A DNA stretch of 50,850 nucleotides from Scleroderma bovista (taxonomy: Eukaryota; Basidiomycota; Agaricomycetes; Boletales; Sclerodermataceae), in NCBI GenBank assembly GCA_037178675.1, contig JAYMGJ010000248.1, forward strand, positions 1 to 50,850, in the 5' to 3' direction. Every line of letters begins with the position of its first letter. Positions within the stretch are counted from its first letter, which is position 1. The position numbers and the translations under genes are program-made. The notes under the pieces are model-generated. The model saw only the letters and a list, made by a program, of their open reading frames with translations. It searched no databases and had not been told where the DNA came from. Of the stretch, positions 41,858 to 50,850 are shown piece after piece.

Positions 41858-44800
41858 TCAAATATCCAAACCTCTGAATACCTCTCTGTACACTACATTT
41901 GTTGTCTTGTTATCATTTTGCCCTTCACCAAATAAAACCTTAATATGTCTGGGGTGAGTGCATTGAGAGAGAGCAACATAGAGTTGACCATGAGCAAACA
42001 CAGGTGTATGTAGATCCAGTCCAACATGTTGCACTGTCTGACCTTGAGATTTGTTGATGGTCATAGAGTAAGCCAAACAGACAGGAAATTGAACTCGTCG
42101 TAGAGGAACAGGATAGTCTTCTTTACTTGCTTCCAGACTCATGCGAGGAATAAACACAGTATTGTCATCTGCATTGTTATCCTCACACAAAACTCGGCAC
42201 TCCAAAACATGTCATAAAGCCCTAACCAAAATAAGGCGGGTGCCATTGTAGAGGCCATGGATTGGATCCAAGTTACGAAGAAGCATGAGGGGGGAACCAA
42301 TCTTGATCTCCAGCTTATGAAGTGGAAAACCAGATGGCTGAAATGTATGAAGAAGTTCCTCTGGAATATAATCATAATTGGCACCCTCCTCTTGTGGAAC
42401 AGAGTCTGTACTAAGGTAGACTGACTTGTCTCCAGAGGATCGTTCCAAAATGATGTGATTGATGTCATCAACCTCTGTATTCTTTGCAGAAAGAATGGTG
42501 CGGTTCAGGTAGTATTTATCTTGCAATGGTCCATTGCAATTAGGGTCAAGTAGTTCTCCATACAGTGTACTGATGAGGGAGTCCATATCATCACCACATT
42601 GCATATGTTGAGGAAGTTCCACCTCACCATCAGTAACACCTATGTGTAAAAGCTGCTGTGCCCAGTCATCACATTCAGGATCTCTACCAAGGCGCATGTT
42701 CTGATGAAGATGATGAATATGTAAGTGATGCCAAAGATTGGAGCGACCAAGAGTAGCAGAAACAGTTTGCTCTCTGGAACCATGAGGCACCACAGGGAGA
42801 GTTTGTCTAAAGTCAAGTCTCCTCCAAATAGAATGGTAATTCCTCCAAAGACATGATCATGATTAATCATGTCACATAGACTGCGGTCTACACACTCTAT
42901 TATATGACAATATTGAGCAGGAACCTCATCCCAGATAATAAGAGATGTTTGGCAAAGTAGCTCATGGATTGGATCACCCCTCTTGATGTTGCATACACTG
43001 TCTTCATGAGTATTGAAGGGAATTTTGAAGCAGGAGTGTGCAGTGTGACCACCAGGAAGAAGAAGAGATGCCAGACCAGTAGATGCTACACAAAGGACAA
43101 TCTTCTCACTTGCACAAACTGCTGCAGCAATGAGCTTGCAGAGATAGGTTTTCCCACACCCTCCTGGACTGTGAATCAAGAATGGGGACCCTACATCCTG
43201 CTGTACAGACTCCATGACAGCATCATAAAGACCTCTCTGTTCCACATTCAAGGTGGGCAAACCAGCATTTACAAATCTCTGCAATTCTTCCTGATCATAT
43301 GCTCTTTGGTCTGCAATCAGCTGATTTCCCTCTCTATGATGCCACTCTATTTGTGGTCTTGGCATTTCATTGAATCTGTCCAGAGTCTGTCCCTGACGTC
43401 GAAGATCTTGAGAAATGAGATATAGACCATAGTCATAGACTTGCTCTTCTGTTGGCTCAGGGACATGAAGATGATGGATGAGTCTGTGGCGCAAGTCATC
43501 ACAGAGATGGACTTTACATGCCTCCCAAATTAACTGAGGTCTTGCTGGACCACAGTGTGCCAAGATAATAACAAAGAGACTACGCAGCTGAAAGCCTGTA
43601 CGAAAGTGAGCAGCCTCCTGAATGCATAGCATCCACTCTCTATCATCCTGCAGAAGACCACATGCATGACAGGCATCCTGGAAAGTGTTGTGAAGTTGAC
43701 CCTCAAATGTACGAAGAGCCATAGGAAGTTGCACCTGTGAAAAAAAAAATCACCACCATTGAAAGATCTGCATTTCTAATCTACATACCTTTGACCACAG
43801 TAAGTAAAAGATGCAGGTAGAAGCCCTCCCCAGCATTTGGTGGAATGGAATACATCCTACCAATTGCTTTGTATCTTTGATGTACTTTCCATACACCTGT
43901 TGTTTTGACCCAAACAAACTTCTTTGGAAAATCCTGATAGAGGCAGTCATTGGCTCCAGCTGCAATAAGAGTAGGGTCTGCATTGGCCTTGAACCACCCT
44001 AATAACTGGGTGTCCTTGACAGAGTCCACCACCTCTTCAAGTGGACAATCAGGATCAAAGACAACATTCTGATGACCTGGAAGATGAACAGACAGGCGAT
44101 AAACTGCAGGCCATTCCAAATGCATGGGAAACTCAAAAAGATTGTGGCAAGCCTGAGTGGAAGAAATGTATCTGGCATCAAGATAGGCACGAATCTCATC
44201 ATGACCCTGTGTTTGCAAGGTGGCACGATCTGGGCCCTTGTATATGTAGTGCACAGACTTCCAAATTGATGTGACAGTCAAACTGCACCAGAAGCTCACG
44301 TGGGTGGGGTACCACATAACTGTTATCGAAGACTGTCTCACCCTTTACAATAGTGTGACCATTGTCAGGGTGAGCATACAGTGGATAGCCATCCTCTTGA
44401 ATATCAGTTTGATGACGAAAAGACTTTGAAAAATGTTTTGTGCAAACATTTCTCTCTATGCATCTCTGTGGAGTGCAGGGACCATGCAGCATGTATTTGC
44501 TAACAACACGATGCAGCTCAGGATGAAGTTCTGGATCAGGTATTTGAGCAGAAATAAGAGCATCAATCTGCTCAACAATGCGAATCTTGTCCTGTTCCTC
44601 CAGAAAAATTAGCATATGCATGTGTGGAAGACCACGCTTCTGATATTCAATGGTGTAGACAATCCCAGCCACAGCTCCAAAGTAGCCATCATGTATTTTC
44701 TTCAACAGTGCTTGCTGTTTGGCATGAAACACTCGTGCCACCAAGTCAGGTTGATCAGTGGCAGTTTGACCAGGTAAAATATTTTCCACAATCTCTTGCC

Positions 44801-45539
44801 AGTTACCATTGGCAGTCATAGTGAGAAACAGATCAGGTTTTTTGTTCTCTCGACAAATAGCCAAAGAATCTTGCAAAAGCTGTTCCATATACTGTGCACT
44901 TCCCTTGTGGGATGAAGGAAGAATGACAACATGCCCCACATTTTCCATGTCAACTCCACCATCACGTGCCATGCGATCCTGCAAGCCACTGTATAGATCA
45001 GCTCTTAGCTTTCTCTGATTGTTCCTAATCCAGTTGAGATTTGACTGATCAGCAGAGGCCATGGCATCACAAACATACTCCTGAAATAATCGACCAGCCC
45101 GAAATAAATTTGGGGGTTCATTGGAGCGAGGATGCAAACGATAAGCATGATAGAGAATCTGAGTGACTTTCTTTGAGCGTGGATTGCGACCATCCACTTG
45201 TTGTAAAGGAATGTTGAGATGCCAGCCCTCCTCACCTCGGGGAAACAGAAGAACATAATGCAATGGTAGATATGAGGGATGTAGATGGCTGATGTGCTGT
45301 AGACCACCTTCACGAAGGTGAAGTACAATATCCCTATGCTCACCCACATCTTCTGACCCATCTCCAGGAATGACAGCAGCAATCTCATCAACTGTAGGAA
45401 GGTTATATCTTCTACCATCAGTACCTTCTCTGAGGTGAAGTGATACTCGAAGAGTATTGTGCTCCTCAGGTGGCTTGGCCATGATGACCTCATATGCTTG
45501 CTTGTATAGTGGAGCATATGGATGAAGTTCAGTGAGCAT
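41858..45539 (-). pseudogene. Helitron Rep/helicase
   Basis: Rolling-circle transposase of a Helitron. Entering from the right: MLTELHPYAPLYKQAYEV, LHYVLLFPRGEEGWHLNIP, LFLTMTANGNWQEI, then the HUH box EYQKRGLPHMHMLIFLEE (about 44605-44650). After a frameshift near 44250 comes the Y2-type box EIRAYLDARYISSTQA. A GTATGT...CACAG intron of about 50 nt fits at 43740-43790. The SF1 helicase follows: HSPGGCGKTYL (Walker A), LIIWDEVP (Walker B), FGGD, NGTRLILVRAL, SMTINKSQGQTVQ and LYVALSQC. Frame breaks lie near 44250, 43725, 42815 (a 5-bp GACTT tandem duplication) and 42210. The N-terminal part before the Met at 45539 is missing, and no Helitron terminus was recognised. It was probably active not long ago. 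Confidence 0.93.
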
Positions 45540-45643
45540 GTTATGAGACTATCTAGGTCAGACTGAAACCCTAATTTAGGGTTTATTCCATATCTGATGC
45601 TCAGGCTAGGGCACCTTCCATGAGGTTACAATGATTGTAGAAT

Positions 45644-46455
45644 GTGGCCTTCCAGGAAGGCCACATGCACAGAGGTGTAGTAATAGCATTTGGCTTGGAT
45701 GTTGGATGTGTTGCTTACCATGAGTGTGGCCTTCCAGGAAGGCCACATGTACAGAGGTGTAGCAATAGCATTTGGCTTAGATGTTGGATGTGATGCTAAC
45801 CATGAGTATGGCCTTCCAGGAAGGCCAGATGCACAAAGGTGTAGCAATAGCATCTTATCTGTATGTTGTATGTGCTGCTTATCATGAGTGTGGCCTTCCA
45901 GGAAGGCCACATGCACAGAGGTGTAGCAATAGCATTTTTGTATGTTGGATGAGCTGCTTACCATGAGTGTGGCCTTCCAGGAAGGCCACATGCACAGAGG
46001 TGTAGCAATAGCATTTGGCTTAGATGTTGGATGTGATGCTAACCATGAGTGTGGCCTTCCTGGAAGGCCACATGCACAGAGGTGTAGCAATAGAATCTTA
46101 TTTGTATGTTGGATGTGCTGCTTACCATGAGTGTGGCCTTCCAGGAAGGCCACATGCACAGAGGTGTAACAATAGCATTTTATTTGTATGTTGGATGTGC
46201 TGCTTACCATGAGTGTGGCCTTCCTGGAAGGCCACATGCACAAAGGTGTAGCAATAGCATTTGGCTTAGATGTTGGATGTGATGCTAACCCTGAGTATGG
46301 CCTTCCAGGAAGGCCAGATGCACAAAGGTGTAGCAATAGCATCTTATTTGTATGTTGTATGTACTGCTTACCATGAGTGTGGCCTTCCAGACAAGCCACA
46401 TGCACAGACGTGTAGCAATAGCATTTGGCTTGGATGTTGGATGTGCTCTATGTAT
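45644..46455. repeat. 82-bp satellite, ten units
   Basis: Ten units with an 82-bp period, each holding GGCCTTCCAGGAAGGCC (a palindrome around one central base) followed by ACATGCACAGAGGTGTAGCA and GATGTTGGATGTG. The last unit has a damaged palindrome. Open frames across it are periodic and not genes. It lies just upstream of the truncated Helitron 5' side. Confidence 0.95.
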
Positions 46456-47061
46456 ATAGGTACACGGCCAGTTGCCGAAGATATAAAAATTATGTCAACA
46501 GTGGCAGATGTCAGCTGACAGCACAGTTTGGTTGGTGGTGTATCTTTCCACGTCGGTGGGCCTTATATTATTGGAGTCAAATGTAGTGCCATCACCTAAT
46601 GTGGTTTCCCTAGGCTCTCAGTGACGTTTTGCATATGTAAACGTGGTTCGGATTCCGTGTCTAGCAATGTACAAGATTTTTCATGCAGACTGGGACATCT
46701 ATTCAGTGTCCCGGGAGCTAGTAACAGTGATATCACCTGTAGATAGTTAGTTTGCATTGTGGTGTCATTGTCATGGGTGTGTCGTGGTATTATCATGGGT
46801 GTGTCAATGTACTATGTCTGTTCGACATTGTTGAAGGTACATTAGCTCGATGTCATTGATCATATGCCATGGGTGTATCACCAGGAGGATGTCTCCTTGA
46901 GGTTTAGTTTACAACACAGGTGTACAGACAAAAAGCAAACAAGGTCACTGTCATTGAAGCAGGGCATAACACAAGTACTATCTACAACTAATGAGCAATG
47001 ATTAAGATGCAAGAAGATGCGAGAGAGATGGTGCGACAGATTGTTCGAAAAGGTGTAGCAT
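46456..47061. other. Unassigned spacer
   Basis: About 600 bp between the satellite and the 3' end of the next gene. GTCATTGTCATGGGTGTGTC motifs recur near 46765-46805, but no element or gene is recognised. Confidence 0.4.
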
Positions 47062-48383
47062 TCACCAGATTAATCCCTGTTGGATAGTGTTCTGCCAAGG
47101 TATGCTACTGGTGTGAGGGGCGGCAATAACATCCACAACATTCAACTTGAGCAACTTGAGAAGTCTCTTGCGACCAGGGTAATCATACAGATCTGCTTGA
47201 AGATATTTGACAAACATGCTGTAGAAAGTTAGCTTTGTATAACGAATGTAGACAACAACTTACCTTGCGTAAATGGTCTGATATTCCTCCTTGTTCTGCG
47301 ACTTCATACGGGCATTCCTCCAGATAGCGTCAAGACAAGTGTCAGTAAATTTCCAGTAGTCTTTGGTGTGGAAATTTGTGGGTGACTCCTTCTTCACCTT
47401 CTTGGGGTGTTCTTCAAGAAATTCCGCATCCTCACCCTCATCATTCCCCCCCTCCGCATCCAAATCCTTGTCCTGAAATGCAGCATCATCGTTGACCTGA
47501 CCGGAATAATCATCATCAGAAATACCCTCCACATCCAGCTCTTCATCAGACATTTCATGATCATCCTCGCCTGCAACCGGCACATCTTGAGAGTCAGGCT
47601 CCTCATCAGCATGAGCGCCATTCAAGGCATTCCTCTCCTCTTCAATGTCAATGTCAAGCTGTTCTGAAACATATTCACAAAGACTAGGACGCATGAATGG
47701 GATGATGGCAGGGGAATAAAGGTCCGCAAGGGCATGTTCTTGAAAGTTGCCGAGATTCATAATAAAGATTCGGAGGCAGGTACACTAGTATGGTCACTGT
47801 CAGTAAAAAAAACAATAGCAATGATTATGGACTTACTAAGAAAGCAGCGTGATGCCAGTGTGAAGCATTGACATCAATGTGACCGCCGCCTGCACGAGAA
47901 AGGATCTGAAGCACATCCATGATACTCGAGTGATGGTAAAGCGACTTGACCAACTTAAATGCAAATTAGTGTGATCGAAGTATTGTTGTATGTACTTACT
48001 CCACTCTTGATCTGGCCACAGATGGTCATCAACATCCTTGTAACCGTTTTTGTCAAAAGCGCGTGAACTTCTGGATCCTTGAACATGACCACCGTGACCT
48101 TGAACACATCCATATGTTTCTGAATAAAATCCTGTAATTATGTGAGTAAAAGTAGGCTTGAGTCAGAAGTGTCGCACCATGATGTGAGTGTTAGCATCAG
48201 TTAGATATGCCATGAGGTTGGGCGACAGCAGACAAGCAAAAAGTCGACTTTTGAGGGAAGCCTGGCATTATGGGAATGAGCTTGAATGTAGTTTAATAAT
48301 ATGAACCACACACCGCAAAGTCCTTTGAGTTAATAAGGTTTTTGGCGGCAGTAGCTTTGGTCTCGGTATCCAGAATGGCCAAT
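47062..48383 (-). pseudogene. Multi-exon gene of unknown family, 5' end lost
   Basis: Six exons fit with consistent phase: 48383-48314, 48261-48178, 48131-48000, 47953-47837, 47784-47264 and 47218-47062 (about 360 codons; donors GTGTGT, GTGCGA, GTAAGT, GTAAGT, GTAAGT). The product begins LAILDTETKATAAKNLINSK, then LFACLLSPNLMAYL, KVTVVMFKDPEVHALLTKTV, SSIMDVLQILSRAGGGHIDV and MNLGNFQEHALADLYSPAII. A long acidic stretch follows (SDEELDVEGISDDDYSG). It ends with HTKDYWKFTDTCLDAIW and MFVKYLQADLYDYPGRK. The last part recalls lineage-restricted Agaricomycete proteins with a trailing FxxYLxxDL-YPG segment. Upstream of 48383 only one short, phase-compatible exon can be seen before an LTR fragment at 48465, so the 5' end is missing or beyond it. 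It may be a truncated host gene. No function is assigned. Confidence 0.6.
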
Positions 48384-48464
48384 CTAAGTAAAGATGTTTT
48401 AATGTCTATCAACATTAGAAATATGTCACCGAGCTGCATGATGAGTAATTAGAATGATTGATGT

Positions 48465-48787
48465 TGTCACGCACCAAACGTGTTTGGTACTGTGGACATG
48501 GAGAAAGTTAGCCGATGAAACTAATGCAAAGAACACACACCCAAGATCTGTTGAAAGATTGTCCCGACTTGAGGGATACAGACAGCCCTCGCTATCCATA
48601 TCACACAAAGTCAAGACTATCCTTATGCGAAGAATGAATACAAGCTCGTTGTAGCCATCTATCACACGAGAATGACTATCCTGATGCGAGAGATGAATGC
48701 CAATGCGGACAGTCATCTATCGCATGAGAACCGCCAAGAAGCAGAAGAATCCAAGGATTGGTGATCATTTCAGTATGAGAGAGGAAT
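48465..48787 (+). mobile_element. LTR-like family fragment C
   Basis: It starts TGTCACGCACCAAACGTGTT and follows copy B (8901 onward) closely for about 320 bp, through GCCAAGAAGCAGAAGAATCC, stopping after GAGAGAGGAAT. The rest of the element is missing. It lies exactly where the two flanking broken genes stop. Confidence 0.85.
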
Positions 48788-48788
48788 C

Positions 48789-49583
48789 TGTGGTATTATT
48801 TTTCTGATGGATTTTCTTGACAGCATTTGTGGGACCTCAGCAATATTTGTGACACATACTGAGCTATGCTGAAGGCCTTCTGGGAGGCATGACCATATGG
48901 CATCATAGTTATGGATTGACCATACATTGAGGAAATAGTGGGGAGTGGGTTCATGCTGAATCACAGACATTGTGCGGGCAGTTTCCAACCTCTCTTGTCT
49001 CTGATGTTTCTATTGTGCTAATTTGCACTGAGATGCTATGCGATTGTGTTGAAGGTTCACTAAACACAGTATTTCCTAACTGATGTTAATAATATAAATT
49101 GATTGTAGAAATTAACTCACCTCTCCAGGAACAACCATCTCCATATCTATTAGCTCAAGACATGGAACTTGAAGAAGTGGATGTAATGTTGATCCAAATG
49201 AAAATAGTTGAATGGCAACATATTCAACCTTGCATGCACGGTCTGTTGAAAGTAAGATTTCTTGAACACAACCTATGCATGACTGCAACAATTTCAATAC
49301 TTTACAGTAGTCAAGAGAAAATAAAAGAGATGAACTGACTTTGCCATCTTTGTAAAATATCACATGACTGCCAATTAATATCTTGTCCCCATTCTTCACT
49401 GTAAATGGTACTCCCATGTACAGTCAAGTGGCACATCACTCCCTTGCTGCCATGTCCGTCATTACATGAACGATGAGCAATCAACCCAAAACCGGCTACA
49501 AGCCCAGTAGGGAGGATCTTTTGAACGAAAATTGAGAACAATAATTTCCTGCTGCTCCCAGCTTGACTGGGTACCAACCCCAT
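48789..49583 (-). pseudogene. Multi-exon gene fragment, unknown family
   Basis: Minus-strand pieces read in order: LVAGFGLIAHRSCNDGHGSK; NGDKILIGSHVIFYKDGK; an intron ending TTGCAG (about 49279-49337); SCIGCVQEILLSTDRACK...ELIDMEMVVPGE; a donor GTGAGT at 49124 and acceptor TTAG at about 49078. Next comes EILCLVNLQHNRIASQCKLAQ, a TAG, then KHQRQERLETARTMSVIQHE and HYFLNVWSIHNYDAI. The IGCVQEIL and NLQHNC-RQER-HYFLN pattern matches a family I have seen in many Agaricomycete proteins of unknown role, but I cannot name it. A frame change near 49400 and the internal TAG indicate decay. The left end stops at LTR fragment C. Confidence 0.5.
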
Positions 49584-49915
49584 CCAGCTAAGTGACCATC
49601 GCCCGAGAAGAAAACCATCCAGCTAGAAAGTCCGAAAGCTTCCTATATAATTACCCCATCCTTAACCTACACAGATGGAGTCGTGCGGAACTCATCTCTG
49701 GTGATGGTCTATTGAGCCACTCACTCTCACGGACGCCCAAACGGCCAGCACCTGCCACACCTCAAGGCAGGGCCTGACAGCCACACCGGTTCATTTCGAT
49801 CACCCCAGAACAAAGCAGCATCCAAGTATGTCATACTTGAACCCCCACTAGCCCCTCCCATGACGTTTGACAGCCAGCGGAAGTCTAAGGAAAGGCCACA
49901 TGCCCTGCCTCACGG
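49584..49915. other. Unassigned spacer
   Basis: About 330 bp with no recognisable feature, ending CCTCACGG before the next LTR fragment. Confidence 0.4.
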
Positions 49916-50262
49916 TGTCATGCACCAAACAGGTTTGGTACAGTGAACATGGAAGATAACATTTATATCAAATGATCCTTATGTGAAGGATAAGCACAAC
50001 GGACCCTCATCGTAGCCATCTATCGCACAAGAAGACTATTCTGATGCAAGAGATGATTGCCAATGCTGACAGTCATCACTCGCACAAGAACCGCCAAGAA
50101 GCAGAAGAAACTGAAGGAATAATGTCCATTATGAATGAGCAAAGAAGCTGAAGAATTGAAGGAGAAACGAAGGAAAGAAGAGAAGAAACAATTTTAGCGC
50201 TGAAATGTCATTTTTAGGCACCCAGTGCCAGCATTCCGATATTTTGAATAGCTTCACCATTC
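49916..50262 (+). mobile_element. LTR-like family fragment D
   Basis: TGTCATGCACCAAACAGG start; it follows copy A (4132 onward) through AAGGATAAGCACAACGGACC and CATTCCGATATTTTGAATAG, then diverges. Only the first 350 bp remain. Confidence 0.85.
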
Positions 50263-50322
50263 TATATCTATTTGTTAAGTTGGTTAGGGTTGGACAGGGT
50301 TATCCCAATATTTGATCCACTA

Positions 50323-50523
50323 TTTGGCGCAAAATAAGAGATTTTCACAAGAAATTTGTGCAAACCCCATACCCATTCATTTGCGCAAATCATGGTTTGT
50401 ATGATTTGCGCAAACTATACACACTGATTTGTGCAAAACCATACCCTCTGACTTGCACCCTCTGATTTGCGCAAATCATGGTATGTGTGATTTGCGCAAA
50501 ACCATATCCTCTGACTTGCACAC
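50323..50523. repeat. TTTGCGCAAA palindrome array
   Basis: Seven occurrences of TTTGCGCAAA or a one-step variant (TTTGTGCAAA, TTTGGCGCAAA) in about 170 bp, with interspersed ACCATACCCTCTGACTTGCA. Confidence 0.9.
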
Positions 50524-50850
50524 TGTTACGGTCCGACTTTTTATCTTATCTAACCTGCGATTAGATAGCGTTTATCTTATCTTAGTGTACAGCCTCTATC
50601 TTATCTACCTAGTCTAGACCTGTACCTCGTGCTGTACACGCTGCCACCCTTGACATCATTACGCATAGCCTTAGCTCCACAGTGATGTCATTACATAGCC
50701 TTTTACCTGCACGTAGCCTCATGGATAGCCTCGCGTAGCCCTCGTGTATAGTAGTATATATACCGTGCAATCCAGCACCCAGAGGCTCCCCATTCGAGCT
50801 CATCTTGGGTTATTGCTCTAGATCCTCGCGTCCTATTTCCTCTCAGAGTC
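50524..50850 (+). mobile_element. Start of an LTR (runs off the window)
   Basis: TGTTACGGTCCGACTTTTTA begins here, with the same TGTTACG opening as the solo LTR at 38231. Repeated TTATCTTATCT and TAGCCT motifs and a TATATATACC box at about 50755 suggest U3. The end is not in the window. Confidence 0.6.

Noticed and set aside
45626..46405. A 259-codon minus-strand frame and several 62-codon plus frames
   Set aside because: They are periodic translations of the 82-bp satellite; open in several frames because the period is not a multiple of three and stops are rare.
45644..46455. CRISPR-like direct repeats
   Set aside because: There are no unique spacers of constant length: the whole 82-bp unit repeats, and the genome is eukaryotic.
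1..50850. tRNA, rRNA or other structured RNA genes
   Set aside because: No stretch with a recognisable tRNA cloverleaf or rRNA core was noticed; a covariance search could not be run.

Overview
The window looks like a transposon-dense chromosome segment of a basidiomycete fungus, probably Agaricomycetes; the order cannot be fixed from sequence alone. The evidence is short introns (about 50-105 nt) with GTRNGT donors, a LINE-type reverse transcriptase, a Ty1/copia element, a Helitron, several solo LTRs, and multi-exon genes of lineage-restricted type. No prokaryotic, organellar, rRNA or tRNA feature was recognised.

Layout. (1) 1-12075: one minus-strand LINE (AP-endonuclease then reverse transcriptase) cut into four pieces by three insertions: a solo LTR (210-1403, TSD CCATC), a 6.3 kb element with terminal inverted repeats and huge inverted minisatellite arms (2062-8385), and a 2.3 kb LTR-like element (8901-11238, TSD ACGG). 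Removing each insertion plus one target duplication restores the LINE reading frame. The 6.3 kb element itself contains a second 2.1 kb LTR-like copy (from 4132). (2) 12514-21407: a complete but mutated Ty1/copia element with 581-bp LTRs and TSD CCATC. It carries an extra coding region of about 2.4 kb between the primer-binding site and gag. (3) 21413-35442: a segment repeated three times. Each unit holds a minus-strand four-exon HNH_2-type gene. Two units also hold a divergent plus-strand WDR5-like WD40 pseudogene. Only the third HNH copy (33465-35209) has an uninterrupted spliced frame. A pseudogene of the mitochondrial protease ATP23, missing its HEXXH site, lies between units 2 and 3. (4) 35443-41857: repeats, two solo LTRs with perfect TSDs (38231-38843, TAGGG; 40720-41346, CATGG), two foldback hairpin elements and a 31-bp minisatellite. 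(5) 41858-45539: a minus-strand Helitron Rep/helicase with several frameshifts, beside a 10-copy 82-bp satellite whose core is a palindrome. (6) 47062-50850: two broken multi-exon genes of unknown family, two LTR fragments, a TTTGCGCAAA array, and the start of another LTR.

Most coding capacity is transposon-derived and decayed. The only gene that reads as intact is the third HNH_2 copy. The items most worth follow-up are the 6.3 kb inverted-minisatellite element, the extra 5' coding region of the copia element, the covarying hairpin after the TATA box of the 2-kb LTR-like family, and the HNH/WDR5-like segmental triplication. Splice models and frameshift calls were made by reading the sequence by eye and carry matching uncertainty.
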